From NCBI GenBank assembly GCA_000720535.1, contig JOAZ01000011.1, positions 1 through 64,000 on the forward strand: a DNA stretch of 64,000 nucleotides, read 5' to 3'. Of the stretch, positions 1 through 8,791 are shown one piece after another. The stretch comes from Streptomyces halstedii (GTDB lineage: Bacteria; Actinomycetota; Actinomycetes; Streptomycetales; Streptomycetaceae). Numbering within the stretch: position 1 is the stretch's first letter; every line of letters begins with the position of its first letter. The notes under the pieces were generated by a model. The model worked only from the letters and a program-made list of their open reading frames with translations, had not been told where the DNA came from and searched no databases. A program made the translations under genes and the position numbers.

Positions 1-654
1 GTCGTTGACACCTTCGCCTACATCCGGGCGTTGCAGGCCGACGACATCGACATGGCCTGCGCGGTCGCCAACGACACGGGCCCGGAGCTGCCCCAGCAGT
101 TCATGATCGACGTGGCGGGCGCCGTCGAAGTAGTGGTGCCGGCTGGCATAGGAGAAGACGAGGGCGCTGATGCCTTCCTCGATGGCGATAGCGCGGCCGC
201 CGTCTTCGGCTTCGTCCGTGCCGGGCCGGCTGCGGCGTTTGCGGCCGAGGAGGAAGCGGGTGACGGGTGACCAGCCCAGGACGGCTGCGTGGGCGAGGTG
301 GAAGGCGTCGTGGAAGCGGTAGTCGTCCTCGATGTGGCTCGCGCTGGTGAGGGGGTCGCCGGCGCGAGTGCCGTCCTCACGGGTGAGGACGATGACGGAA
401 CGGCCGTCGGGCTGGAGGGTGGGGGTGAACGTGACCTTGGCGCGGCGCGGCAGTTGTTCGTGGGCGGGGTAGTCGGCGTCGAAGCGGGGACGTTCGGTGC
501 CGGGGGTGGCGCGCCAGCGGTCCTTGGCCTTCTCCAGGCTGGCGGCGGCGATGGCTTCGAGGTCGAGCCCGAGGAGATGGGCGAGGGTGGCGGTGTACCA
601 CAGGACGTCGCCGAGCTCTTCGCGCAGTTGGGGTTGCCCGAGAAGGCCGTACCG
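1..654 (-). pseudogene. MazG-like NTP pyrophosphohydrolase fragment, 5' end lost, runs off the window
   Basis: On the complement a frame stays open from 654 to the window edge (218 codons) with typical coding bias. Near its beginning it reads REELGDVLWY followed by a leucine-rich helix and a KAKDRW stretch, which matches the second half of the MazG-type all-alpha pyrophosphohydrolase domain; such enzymes hydrolyse non-canonical NTPs with Mg2+. The first helix with its EExxE metal ligands is missing: the frame is closed by TGA at 655-657 and no ATG, GTG or TTG lies near. A longer C-terminal part rich in His (around HDAFHLAH and ASRHHYFDG) follows and continues beyond base 1. I read it as a 5'-truncated or frameshifted gene; an error in the sequence is the alternative. 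Confidence 0.6.
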
Positions 655-687
655 TCACTGTCGCCGGCATATTGGCGGAGCCTTGCC

Positions 688-2331
688 ATGGGAGCAGGGG
701 ATGTACAGCAGATGGTGACGGGGATGGGCGAGGCGTGGTCGGGCGCTGAGGGTGCGTGGCCTGACGGGAGGGAGACAGATCTTTCGGTGGTCTCGCTGCG
801 TGCGGCCACACGGGCGTTGCGATTTCATCTGGACACGCTGCCTGCGGTGTTCCACTTCGACGGCCCGGGTGACCAGTTCCTCGCCGAGTCGGCTTTTTTC
901 CCACGCCCGTTGGCGATATGCCTGTGCGGACTCACTGCTGGGGTCGGGGATGGGCGGAACGGTGGTGGGGGCGCTGGCCCGGAGTCTGTTCGATGACGGT
1001 CTGCTGTGGCAGTGGATTGCCCAATCCCTGGCGGAGCGGCGACGGGCACTGCTGGGCAGCATGCTCGAGGAGCGTGATCGGATACGCGGTTTCCTGGCCG
1101 AGCATGAGGTGAGCTGCCCCAACCTTGCCCGGTGGTTCGTTCCGCTGGACGGCATCACCGACCTCACGGGAGCGTCGCTGGAAGCGCTGTCGGCTCCGTC
1201 GCTGCCTGCCACGGAGGAGCTCCTCGACTTGTTTCTTGCTTCCCCTCCAGTTCAGCCGGTGCAGCCGGTGTTGGTGGGCGGGGGCATCGAGGAACTCCTC
1301 AAGGCTGCGCGGGGCATGCTGGCGATGTCCGGGCTTCGCGGAGCAGTGATGATCCTGGGGCATGCCGGGCACGGCAACTTGTTGGGTATGTGGAGCAGGC
1401 CGGCTTCCTCGGAACCCTGATGCGGCTGGCCGAAGAGGTGGTCGCTGCGGCCAGGGCAGTGCACGGACTCGGCGATCCGAAGCCTCCGGTCGCTGGCCCG
1501 CCAAAAGTCAGGGTCAAGGACCGGAGCAGGCGTCTGCGATCCGAAGCCGTCATCGCGAGGAGCGATCTGCTGCCTGACCTCAGCCACGCAGGCCCGGTCG
1601 TTTCGAAGGCCCGGAAGTACGACGACTTCGTCAGCAGCTGGGTCACGAGTCCCTGGGCCCATGGCATCCCCAAGCTGGCGAGCGTTCTGGCCTACACCAG
1701 CGCTCACTCCACGTTCGCGACCGTCATGAACGGTTTCGACAACCATGCAGCCGTCACATCGGTGTTCGCTGCACGGATGCTTCTGGAGGACGAAGAAGCC
1801 TTCGCCCAGCGGTCCACCCGGTACTTCGACGAGTTCCGGGCAAGGAAAAAGAAGACGATCGCGCTCTTCTCCAGCAACGGAGTGGCTCGTGCGGCCGCCG
1901 CGAAACTCTTCCAGCTGCCCGACAGCGTCCTTGAGGGCCCGGAGACCGTTTCCAAGGGCCTCCGGCCCCTACCGTCGATCGACGAAATGCTCATGCAGCT
2001 GGGGGCGCCCTACCCCGAGCCGGGCTGGCTGCCGGTGGCGTACTCACTGCTAAGCCAGGTCACGCACAGCACGCCCGTCGGTCTGGTGCATATGGCCCGC
2101 TACCGCGAGGGCATCTTGTCCGCCCATGACGTCTCCCCCGAGATGCTCGCTCTCACTCTGGATGTGGCATGCCTGGGCAGCGCCCGGCTCCTGGGCATGT
2201 CCGGTCTGATACTGACGCACGGAAGTGACGAAGCCCGGCAGTACGCCTTCGGCCTGGAGGAACGTGCTCTGGCGGTGCACGACGCAGCGCGCCTGGTGCA
2301 CTGGCTGGACTTGATTCGTCATGTGTCGTAG
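688..2331 (+). pseudogene. frameshifted unknown gene (about 545 codons in three frames)
   Basis: Coding-like sequence passes through three reading frames. From ATG 688 it reads sensibly to about 948 (RALRFHLDTLPAVFHFDG region), then continues in the next frame from about 951 (MGGTVVGALARSLFDDG) to about 1380, then shifts again and runs to TAG at 2329-2331, including a helical C-terminal part with the segment SLLSQVTHSTPVGLVHM. Joined, the three pieces form one plausible alpha-helical cytoplasmic protein. I do not recognise the family; the C-terminal His-containing helix faintly recalls DUF5677-like proteins, but that is only an impression. The 5' end abuts the broken 5' end of the MazG-like fragment on the other strand, as expected at a rearrangement breakpoint. 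A translation start near 951 for a shorter protein is possible. Confidence 0.5.
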
Positions 2332-2595
2332 CGGTGGCTTCGGACCGGGCTGGGGCCGTCCGCTCTCACTCGCCGCCGATCTTGACGATGAGATCGGCGA
2401 GCGGCTGCTTATTGAGACATGCAGGGCTGTATGTGGGTTGGTGGCGCTGTTGGCCACGCATTCGTCGTGGGCATCTGGGGCGAGGGCCGCCAGCCCGCTT
2501 GGGCGACGACGTCGCCGGCAGTGTGAAGGTTCAGCCATTCGATGCCCTCGAACAGTTCGAGAACGCTGTCTGGGCTCAGCGAGCGAGTTCCAACG

Positions 2596-2880
2596 TCATC
2601 GCTTGGTCGTTGGCTCCTCTGCCTGGCAGGGATCCGGGTGTTCCTCGACCAACTGCTCGATCTCCCAGGGGGTCTGGCGCAGCGCGTCCAGGACCAGTCC
2701 CCATGCCCGCTCTCGGAGGTCCTCGGGCACTTCGTCTTCGATCTTCTCCGCGAGCCTGTCGATCTCGAACCGAGCGTCATCCTCAGTGCCCGTGGTCGGC
2801 GCGGTTACCGCCTCCCACACCAGTCGGCCTATCCCGGCCGCCGCCCGGCCTATGCCGCCGAGAACCGAACCCACGTCCAT
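2596..2880 (-). CDS. small acidic hypothetical protein (94 aa)
   Basis: A 94-residue protein with an ATG start preceded by a good ribosome site (GAGG about 7 bases upstream, 2885-2892). The N-terminus is Gly/Ala-rich and hydrophobic (VGSVLGGIGRAAAGIGRLVW), followed by a strongly charged helical part rich in Glu, Asp and Arg (residues 35-80). No catalytic motif or metal-binding set is visible. The glycine-rich start could dip into a membrane or form an amphipathic helix. It stands alone between two decayed genes, transcribed away from the OLD-family relic. I do not recognise it; codon bias supports it being real. Confidence 0.55.
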   Translation of the reverse strand: MDVGSVLGGIGRAAAGIGRLVWEAVTAPTTGTEDDARFEIDRLAEKIEDEVPEDLRERAWGLVLDALRQTPWEIEQLVEEHPDPCQAEEPTTKR

Positions 2881-3050
2881 CTGTGTTCCTCTTCCGGTGG
2901 CGGTGTCCTGCTAGGCAGGAAGCAAAGTCCGCCCCAGTATGCGGGGCGGGCCACGGGCGGGAATGCGTTTCCGGGTGCAGACCCACGCAGGTCAGTCCCG
3001 GCTTGCGCTGGCGAGACCTAAGGGCTTGGCTACCACCGTTTCCGAAGGAA

Positions 3051-3066
3051 CTGCAGATATCTGCAG
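3051..3066. promoter_or_regulatory. 16-bp perfect palindrome CTGCAGATATCTGCAG
   Basis: A perfect 16-bp palindrome lies 78 bases upstream of the GTG start of the OLD-family relic and 170 bases upstream of the divergent 94-aa gene. It is AT-richer than its surroundings. A dimeric repressor site is possible; no regulator gene is adjacent. Confidence 0.25.
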
Positions 3067-3143
3067 ACGAACCGCACCATGTCGCGCCTACCATCATCTG
3101 ATCATCGCCTCGATAGGCGACGTATCGGTGCAGGGGGCGAGCG

Positions 3144-4050
3144 GTGTACGCGGCCGAAGTATTGGTGGAGCGCTTCCGGTCCTGCGAGCGGGTGCAGATT
3201 CCGCTGCGGCAGGAGGTGACGGTGCTGATCGGGGAGAACAACGCGGGCAAGTCCAGTGTGATCGACGCACAACGGCTACTCACGGATCCCCTGGACGGGC
3301 GCCGTATGCGATATTTCGAGGAAGCCGACGTGCTCACGGCTGCGGCTGGCGGGCCGTCCTTGCAGTTGGATGTTGCCGGCATCGGCCCGCAGTGCACCGG
3401 GGCGTATCTGGAAGCGCTGTTGCCCGACGGTGATCCCGGTAGTCGGACCGCGCGGTGGCAGGTGTCCTGGACGGCGCCGCAACCCGGCGGTCGCAGAGGG
3501 AGCACTGCCTGGTCGCAGGGCACGGGCCTTCCTCTGACCGGCGAACCTTCCGCGCGCGGGGGTGTTCGGCATGTCTATCTGCCCGCGCTGCGTGATGCGG
3601 AACGGGAGCTTGCGTCGGCGGGTGGGGACCGGGTGCGGATGATCCTGCGGGAGCTATTGGGGAGCGACGAGCAGGTTGATGCCTTCGTGGAGCAAATCGG
3701 CTCCGAGCTGAAGAAGGTGGCTGCGGACCCGGATGTGGCCAGGGTTAGCCAGAAGATCAACGAGCCGTTGCGGGATCCGGCCGTTGGTGCGCATCCTCAG
3801 GTGAGTGCACTGGCTCTGGCTGAGCCTTCGTTCGCGTCGATCGCCCGGTCCTCTGCGGGTGCTTTTGGGGAATGCAGCTGGCCAGCCGATCCCACTTGCG
3901 GCTTCGGGACTGGGTTACGCCAACACTCTGTTCATCGCAACGGTGATGGCGGAGCTCGATGCGGCGGCGGAGGCCGATCTGACCGTGCTGCTGGTCGAGG
4001 AGCCTGAGGCGCACCTGCATCCACAGTTGCAGACGTTGCTGCTGCGCTAG
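3144..4050 (+). pseudogene. OLD-family ATPase/nuclease relic, frameshifted and truncated
   Basis: Begins at GTG 3144 with a ribosome site (AGGGGG at 3132-3137). Residues about 28-37 read IGENNAGKSS, the Walker A motif of the OLD/RecF-type ATPase. The first frame is good to about 3850; the rest is found one frame over, with the signature region LAASGLGYANTL and the Walker B region LLVEEPEAHLHPQL. The frame then stops at 4048-4050, immediately after Walker B, so the C-terminal TOPRIM nuclease domain of OLD proteins is absent. OLD proteins act in phage defence (for example GajA of Gabija) or as lone nucleases. No UvrD-like partner follows, and the gene cannot make a working nuclease as read. Confidence 0.75.
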
Positions 4051-4149
4051 CGGTACGTCTCCTGACCCTACGGCTCTGGCACTCACGCTTCTGTTCAGAC
4101 GAACTCAGCGACGCACGGCGGCACGGTAAACGCAGTGCAGAACGGTTGA

Positions 4150-4911
4150 CTGACGGGTAATCAGTACTTTCACGCGGATCCCGGCGCGCCTAATCCGGGG
4201 CTCACACCGCAGGAAGCGTTCAACGATCCGCAGGCTGCCGCATACTTCAGCCATCATTGGGACCTGGTCGGACGATCCGATCTCGTCGAACAACTTCTCT
4301 CCTTCGCCTTGGCTGATGACGACACCGAGGGCAGGATCGGTGTCCTCGTGGGCGCGGCGGGCGGCGGCAAGAGCCGTGTGTGCTGCAGACGCTCGCGGCA
4401 GAGTTCGCCCGCCGCTCTGAAGGCGTGGTGCAAGTGCTCCTCGCCACCGAGGGCGTACATCAGCATGCTGTTGAGCAACTGCCTCAACACGACAGCCTGC
4501 TCGTCATCATCGAGGACGCCCACCAACGTCCCGACGAATTGGCGGCGATCATCCGGGCACTCCGCCGTGAACGGCCCGGGGCCGTCCTGGTCGTCTCCAC
4601 CCGACCGTCCGGCACGACAGTACTCAGGGGGAAGTTCAGGCAGTTGCGGGTGGACGACGCGCGGGTTTCTACGTGGAAACTCGGCGAACTCTCGACGCAA
4701 GATGCCTCCCGCCTCGCAGAACAGGCGCTCGGCGAGGCAAAGCGGCACCTGGCTCGCCGGCTTGCCGCGACCGTGGGTGATTCACCGTTCCTACTGGTGT
4801 TCAGCGCGCTGGAGATCGCACGCGGCAGGCGCCGCCTCGGCGGTGAAGGTCCGGCGGTCAGGGTGATACGTGACGGGCGTGATCTCGGAGACGTCGATAC
4901 GGCCGTCATCT
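4150..4911 (+). pseudogene. P-loop NTPase (STAND-like) fragment broken by a GT-repeat frameshift
   Basis: Open from 4150 (just after TGA 4147-4149) with the coding-like text PQEAFNDPQAAAYFSHHWDL, then VGRSDLVEQLL and a clear Walker A, GAAGGGKS (about 4348-4374). At 4376-4382 the DNA reads CGTGTGTGCTG; removing one GT restores the frame, after which coding continues (VLQTLAAEFARR) to a Walker B-like strand LLVIIEDAHQRPDE and an arginine-rich sensor region, STRPSG. Coding character fades after about 4905. The VGRxxL-then-P-loop arrangement is typical of large regulatory or defence STAND ATPases of actinomycetes, whose C-terminal repeats are missing here. It follows the OLD relic in the same direction, so the two may be remains of one defence island. 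Confidence 0.6.
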
Positions 4912-4912
4912 C

Positions 4913-5524
4913 TCAGACATCGATCAGGACCTGGACGGCGGGGTCGTCGAGGAAGTTGTCGAAGCAGTGCCGGCCACTGCGGACGGCGACGCGCCCGTGG
5001 ACGTGGCCGCCACCTCTGCCGCGCGGGCCACCTGCCCCGCGGAGCCTGCCAGGTGCACGGCATCCGGGGAGTCGGTGAAGTGGCCGTTGTGCCCATGGGT
5101 GGTGAGGGCTCGTGTACCAGGGGCCGTCCGGCTCCGAGCACCACCGGTCTCCTGGGAGCGTCGGTCCCGTCGTCCGGGTGGAGGCGGTGGTGGGGCCGCG
5201 GAGGAGCGCGGTGTCCCCGGAGAGCGCCGAGAGTTCCAGCAGCCTCCTGTGTGTGAGTCGCGCCAACGGGTCACCGGCTTTCCCGTCCGGCCCGAGGCCG
5301 GTCGCCGTACTGGCCGTCAGTGTCGGTGTCCTTGCCGGCAGGACGGTGGTGTCGCGCTGGTAGGGGCGGCACGCGACGGGCCGGAAGGGCGTGGTTCGAA
5401 CAGCGGCTCGACGGCCTGGTCGGCGTCCTGAGGGCGGTTCGAAGAGCGGGTCGAGACCGTCAGGGGTGCTGACAAAGACGTCATTAGCGCTTCTAAGGTC
5501 GAAGAAGTCAAGAGCCCAGAGCAT
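4913..5524 (-). other. doubtful, possibly broken open frame (203 codons); otherwise intergenic
   Basis: Between the NTPase relic and the ABC transporter a minus-strand frame runs from ATG 5524 (ribosome site GGGAAAG) to 4913. It begins MLWALDFFDLRSAND with relatively AT-rich codons, has high GC at third positions in its middle, but loses that bias near 5090, where a neighbouring frame (ALTTHGHNGHFTDSPD) looks more coding. This suggests a decayed gene with at least one frameshift. I recognise no family and would not trust the translation. Confidence 0.25.
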
Positions 5525-5624
5525 CTGGCTTTCCCTCGCCCTGCCCCGGAGCTGAGGCGGCCGGTCCGGGCTCGGGCCGGAAACCTTCCTGACCCGCCCC
5601 CATGAACCCCGTACGGGAGAACCC

Positions 5625-6614
5625 ATGATTCACACCCGCGGGCTCACCCGCAGCTTCCGCGCCAAAGGAGAGACCGTCGAGGCCGTGCGCGGCCTGGACC
5701 TCGACATCGAAGCCGGTTCCGTGGTCGCGTTCCTCGGTCCGAACGGCGCCGGGAAGACCACCAGTCTGCGGATGCTGACCACTCTGCTCCCGCCGACCTC
5801 GGGCAGCGCCGTCGTCGCCGGGTACGACGTGCTGACCGACCCGTCCGGGGTCCGCCACCGCATCGGCTACCTCGGCCAGGGCAACAGCGCCGGCAGCAAC
5901 TTCCGCGTCAGCGACGAGCTGATCACCCAGGGACGCGCGTACGGCCTGAGCCGTGCGGGGTCCCGCGCCCGGGCGGAGAGCCTGCTGGCCGCGCTCGAAC
6001 TGGAGGGCCTGGCTAAGCGGACCGTGGGCACGCTCTCGGGCGGCCAGCGCCGACGTCTGGACATCGCCCTGGCCCTGGTCCACGAGCCGGAACTCCTTTT
6101 CCTGGACGAGCCCACCACCGGACTGGATCCGCACAGCCGCGCCACCGTCTGGGAGCACGTGCTGCGGCTGCGCGAGGAGCTGGGTACCACGATCGTCTTC
6201 ACCACCCACTACCTGGAGGAGGCGGACCTGTGGGCCCGCCGGGTGATGGTGGTCGACCACGGTCGGGTGATCGCCGACGACTCCCCCGAGAAGCTCAAGG
6301 CAGGCCTGGCCGGCGACCGCATCATCCTGGGGACCGCCGACCGTGCCGACGCCGGGCGGGCCGTCGAGCTGGCCCGTGCCCTGCCCACCGTCCACGAGGT
6401 CACCGCCGACGGCACCGAGGTGCGGGTGCGCACCCCGCACGGGGACACCCAACTCCCGGTCCTGTTACGGAACCTGGAGGCGGCCGGGGTGCGGACGCTC
6501 ACCGCCCGGCTCACTCGCCCCACCCTCGACGACGTCTTCCTCGGCCTGACCGGGCGCACCCTGCGGGAGAGCGCCGGTGCCACCACTGCGACCGCCACAC
6601 ACGACGGAGCCTGA
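5625..6614 (+). CDS. DrrA-type ABC transporter ATP-binding protein
   Basis: A 329-residue ATPase subunit that would power export through the downstream permease. Visible motifs: Walker A GPNGAGKT (38-45), Q-loop around GYLGQ (81-85), signature LSGGQ (137-141), Walker B LLFLDEP (157-163), D-loop and the switch His in TTHYLEE. The C-terminal 100 residues match the DrrA-type tail found in daunorubicin-resistance exporters. The ATG has no strong ribosome site; the upstream context is degraded. Leu codon 281 is the rare TTA (6465-6467), so full expression may need the bldA tRNA. It is followed two bases later by the permease gene. Substrates of this family are hydrophobic drugs or aromatic polyketides; polyketide-gene relics nearby fit that, but the substrate is not shown. 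Confidence 0.93.
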   Translation: MIHTRGLTRSFRAKGETVEAVRGLDLDIEAGSVVAFLGPNGAGKTTSLRMLTTLLPPTSGSAVVAGYDVLTDPSGVRHRIGYLGQGNSAGSNFRVSDELITQGRAYGLSRAGSRARAESLLAALELEGLAKRTVGTLSGGQRRRLDIALALVHEPELLFLDEPTTGLDPHSRATVWEHVLRLREELGTTIVFTTHYLEEADLWARRVMVVDHGRVIADDSPEKLKAGLAGDRIILGTADRADAGRAVELARALPTVHEVTADGTEVRVRTPHGDTQLPVLLRNLEAAGVRTLTARLTRPTLDDVFLGLTGRTLRESAGATTATATHDGA

Positions 6615-6616
6615 CC

Positions 6617-7390
6617 ATGAAGGTGCTCAACGACACCCGCACCGCGTTCGCCCGCGAGCTGGGGCCCGAGCTGCGCCGGCCGGCCGGACTCCTGTTCACC
6701 ATGCTGCTGCCCTTCCTCCTCCTCGCTCTCTTCGCTCCCCTGCTCTCCGGCATGAGCCCCGTGGGCGGGAACACGGGCACGGGCTCCTCCTGGCAGTGGT
6801 TCGCGCCGGGCGTACTCGTCCTGCTGGCCCTCTCCGCCACCGCGGGGGCCGGGGCCTCGCTGCTCAACGAGATGTCCTCGGGGGCCTTCGAGCGCATGCT
6901 CGTGACCCCGCTCAACCGGGCCGCGATGCTGGTGGGGCGGGCCCTCAAGGAGGTCGTGATCCTGCTGGCACAGGCGGTGCTGATCCTGGTCCTGCTGCTG
7001 CCGACCAGCTTCCGGTTCCGGCCGCTCGGCGCTCTGGCGGGCCTGGGGCTGCTGACCGTCTTCGGGATCGGGATCGGCGCGCTCTCCTTCACCCTGGCGC
7101 TCCACTCCCGCAAGCAGCAGACCCTGTTCTACGGAGTGCAGCAGATGATCTTCTTCCCGCTGCTGCTGCTCTCCGGCGTCCTGCTGCCCATCACCCAGGC
7201 CTCGGCCCCCACCTGGCTCCACGTCCTGAGCCGGATCAACCCCGCGGCCTATGTGGTCGAGGCCGAACGAGCGCTGTTCGACGGCCGGTTCGCCGAGACG
7301 AGCGTGTTGTACGGGGGCCTCGCGGCGACGGCCGTCGCGGTGCTGGGGGTCGTCGCGGGCATCCGGGGCATGCGCAACGCCTCCGTGTGA
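6617..7390 (+). CDS. DrrB-type ABC-2 permease
   Basis: A 257-residue integral membrane protein starting two bases after the ATPase stop. It has about six hydrophobic segments (first at residues 25-45, LLFTMLLPFLLLALFAPLL; then around 75-90, 110-135, 140-165, 175-195 and 230-250) and the ABC-2 hallmark of an early GAFERML-type coupling region and a late NPAAYVVE segment. It would form the channel of a homodimeric exporter with the preceding ATPase. Close spacing implies one transcript. No regulator is encoded directly upstream; the MarR gene 1.4 kb downstream is the closest candidate. Confidence 0.92.
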   Translation: MKVLNDTRTAFARELGPELRRPAGLLFTMLLPFLLLALFAPLLSGMSPVGGNTGTGSSWQWFAPGVLVLLALSATAGAGASLLNEMSSGAFERMLVTPLNRAAMLVGRALKEVVILLAQAVLILVLLLPTSFRFRPLGALAGLGLLTVFGIGIGALSFTLALHSRKQQTLFYGVQQMIFFPLLLLSGVLLPITQASAPTWLHVLSRINPAAYVVEAERALFDGRFAETSVLYGGLAATAVAVLGVVAGIRGMRNASV

Positions 7391-7472
7391 CATGCCGGCC
7401 GCCGCACACGCCCGCCGCCGCCCCACCGCCGTACGACTCCGTACGACTCCGTACGTGAAGGAGCACCTCACC

Positions 7473-8162
7473 GTGACCGCCGAAGCCCTCCGGGCCGCCC
7501 CGCGTCCCGGACCTCACACCGTGGACGTCTGGTTCGACCCCGCCTGCCCGTACACCTGGCTGACCGCCCGCTGGCTGCGGGAGGCCGCCCGGGTCCGCCC
7601 GCTGGAGCCGCGCTGGCACCTGATGAGCCTGACCCTCCTCAACGAGGACCGGGACGATGATCCCGAGGGCGACCGTGAGGGGTACCTGATGGTGCCCGTG
7701 CGGATCGGCACCGCCGTCCGGCACCACCACGGGCAGGAGGCCCTGGGCCGCTTCCACGCCTCCTTGTGGGCCGATCTCGACTTCCCCGGCGGGGGCGGCG
7801 GGAACGCCAGGAAGTGGATCAACGATCCGGCCCTGGCGCTGGCCCACGCGGGCCTGCCGACAAAGCTGGCGGCGGCCGGCACGTCCACCGCCTACGACGA
7901 GGAGCTGCGGGCCTCGCACGCGGAGGCCGTACGGCTCCTCGGCCCCCAGACCGGGACGCCGGTGGTGGCGGTCGGGGATCCGGCGCAGCCGCACCGTCCC
8001 CCGTCGGCCTTCTTCGGGCCGGTCGTCTCCCGCGTACCGAAGGGGGAGGAGGCGGGGCGGCTGTGGGACGGGACGCTGCTGGTGGCCGGGACTCCTGGGT
8101 TTCACGAACTCAAGGGAAGGCCCGCCGGCCCGGGACCCGGACGTGACCCGGACCGGACGTGA
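7473..8162 (+). CDS. DsbA-fold mycothiol-dependent reductase-like protein (Rv2466c type)
   Basis: A 229-residue cytoplasmic thioredoxin-fold protein. Residues 17-32 read VDVWFDPACPYTWLTA, the active-site strand of the DsbA/FrnE group that includes mycobacterial Rv2466c, a mycothiol-dependent reductase. Here the motif is CPYT, so the nucleophilic Cys25 is present but the resolving Cys is a Thr; a monothiol mechanism with mycothiol would be needed. GTG 7473 is chosen because GAAGGAG lies at 7457-7463; an upstream ATG at 7392 has no such site. It lies 82 bases after the permease and probably shares its transcript. A role in activating or detoxifying quinone-like metabolites exported by the ABC pair is inference. 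Confidence 0.8.
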   Translation: MTAEALRAAPRPGPHTVDVWFDPACPYTWLTARWLREAARVRPLEPRWHLMSLTLLNEDRDDDPEGDREGYLMVPVRIGTAVRHHHGQEALGRFHASLWADLDFPGGGGGNARKWINDPALALAHAGLPTKLAAAGTSTAYDEELRASHAEAVRLLGPQTGTPVVAVGDPAQPHRPPSAFFGPVVSRVPKGEEAGRLWDGTLLVAGTPGFHELKGRPAGPGPGRDPDRT

Positions 8163-8187
8163 CCGGACCGGACGTCGACCCGGGACG

Positions 8188-8434
8188 TACGTCGACCGGG
8201 ACGTACCGGTTGGCGGCGGCGCGCACGAAGGGGTCCGTCTGCTCGGTGGAACGCACGCCGGAGCTCTGCCCGGCGGCGTCCACACCCTCCCCGTACAGGG
8301 GTTCGGCGGTTGCGGGCCACGGCGTCGGCGTCTCGCGCGCGGAGGGAGATCCGCGGCCCGTCCCCGCCGAGCGAGCGGGACACTGCGAGGCCGATCCCGC
8401 TGGTCGCCGCCCCGTGACGACTGTGGTCGGTCAT
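8188..8434 (-). pseudogene. relic of an aromatic-polyketide ketoreductase (SDR, ActIII-like)
   Basis: On the complement, the start of a short-chain dehydrogenase can be read: AATSGIGLAVSRSL (the TGxxxGIG cofactor motif with its first Gly changed), then a basic strand end RARDADAVA. After one frameshift near 8315 it continues GEGVDAAGQSSGVRSTEQ and VRAAANRYVPVDV, lining up with the second and third helices and the strand before the NNAG motif of type II polyketide ketoreductases. Nothing recognisable remains after 8188: the catalytic Tyr/Lys part is gone. It lies antisense just beyond the reductase-like gene. Confidence 0.6.
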
Positions 8435-8645
8435 GCGGTACGGGCCGTGATCCCCTCCCGGATCGTGTCATCGGATGTGCCCGCACGCCCTGAGAGGGCA
8501 ACGGGCGCTCGGCAAACGGCGCAAGGGCCGCGTTCATCGTGGTTGGAGCCGTCGGGAGAACGGCCCGGCAACATCGGCGGGCCCGGTCCCGGGCCTGTCG
8601 CGCGTGCGAAACGAACACGCCACTCAGGAAGAAGGAGGGAAGACG

Positions 8646-8734
8646 ATGACCGTTCTGGTGACGGGTTCCCGGGGAACGAGGGCCGGTACGTGGTGGCCGG
8701 GCTGCTGGAGGAGGCGGGGTGCGCTCCGTGACAC
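8646..8734 (+). pseudogene. 5' stub of an NmrA/NAD(P)-binding reductase gene
   Basis: An excellent ribosome site (GAAGGAGG at 8631-8638) precedes ATG 8646, which opens MTVLVTGSRG, the nucleotide-binding start of NmrA-type atypical SDRs. A one-base shift near 8675 gives GRYVVAGLLEEAG, the expected next helix, and a TGA follows within a few codons. All downstream parts are missing and the MarR gene begins 58 bases later, so this is a deletion remnant. Confidence 0.55.
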
Positions 8735-8791
8735 ATGGCATACGGTCGGGGCGAGAAGATCACGGGCTGCGACGGTTGAGGTGACACCGCC

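Noticed and set aside
3144-5078. Possible Gabija system (OLD nuclease plus helicase)
   Set aside because: The OLD gene lacks its nuclease domain, and the following gene is a STAND-like NTPase without UvrD helicase motifs.
8143-8210. Repeated GGACGTGACC / GGACCGGACGT pattern after the reductase gene
   Set aside because: The units vary in length and merge into the ketoreductase relic; it reads as low-complexity GC-rich sequence, not a defined repeat array.
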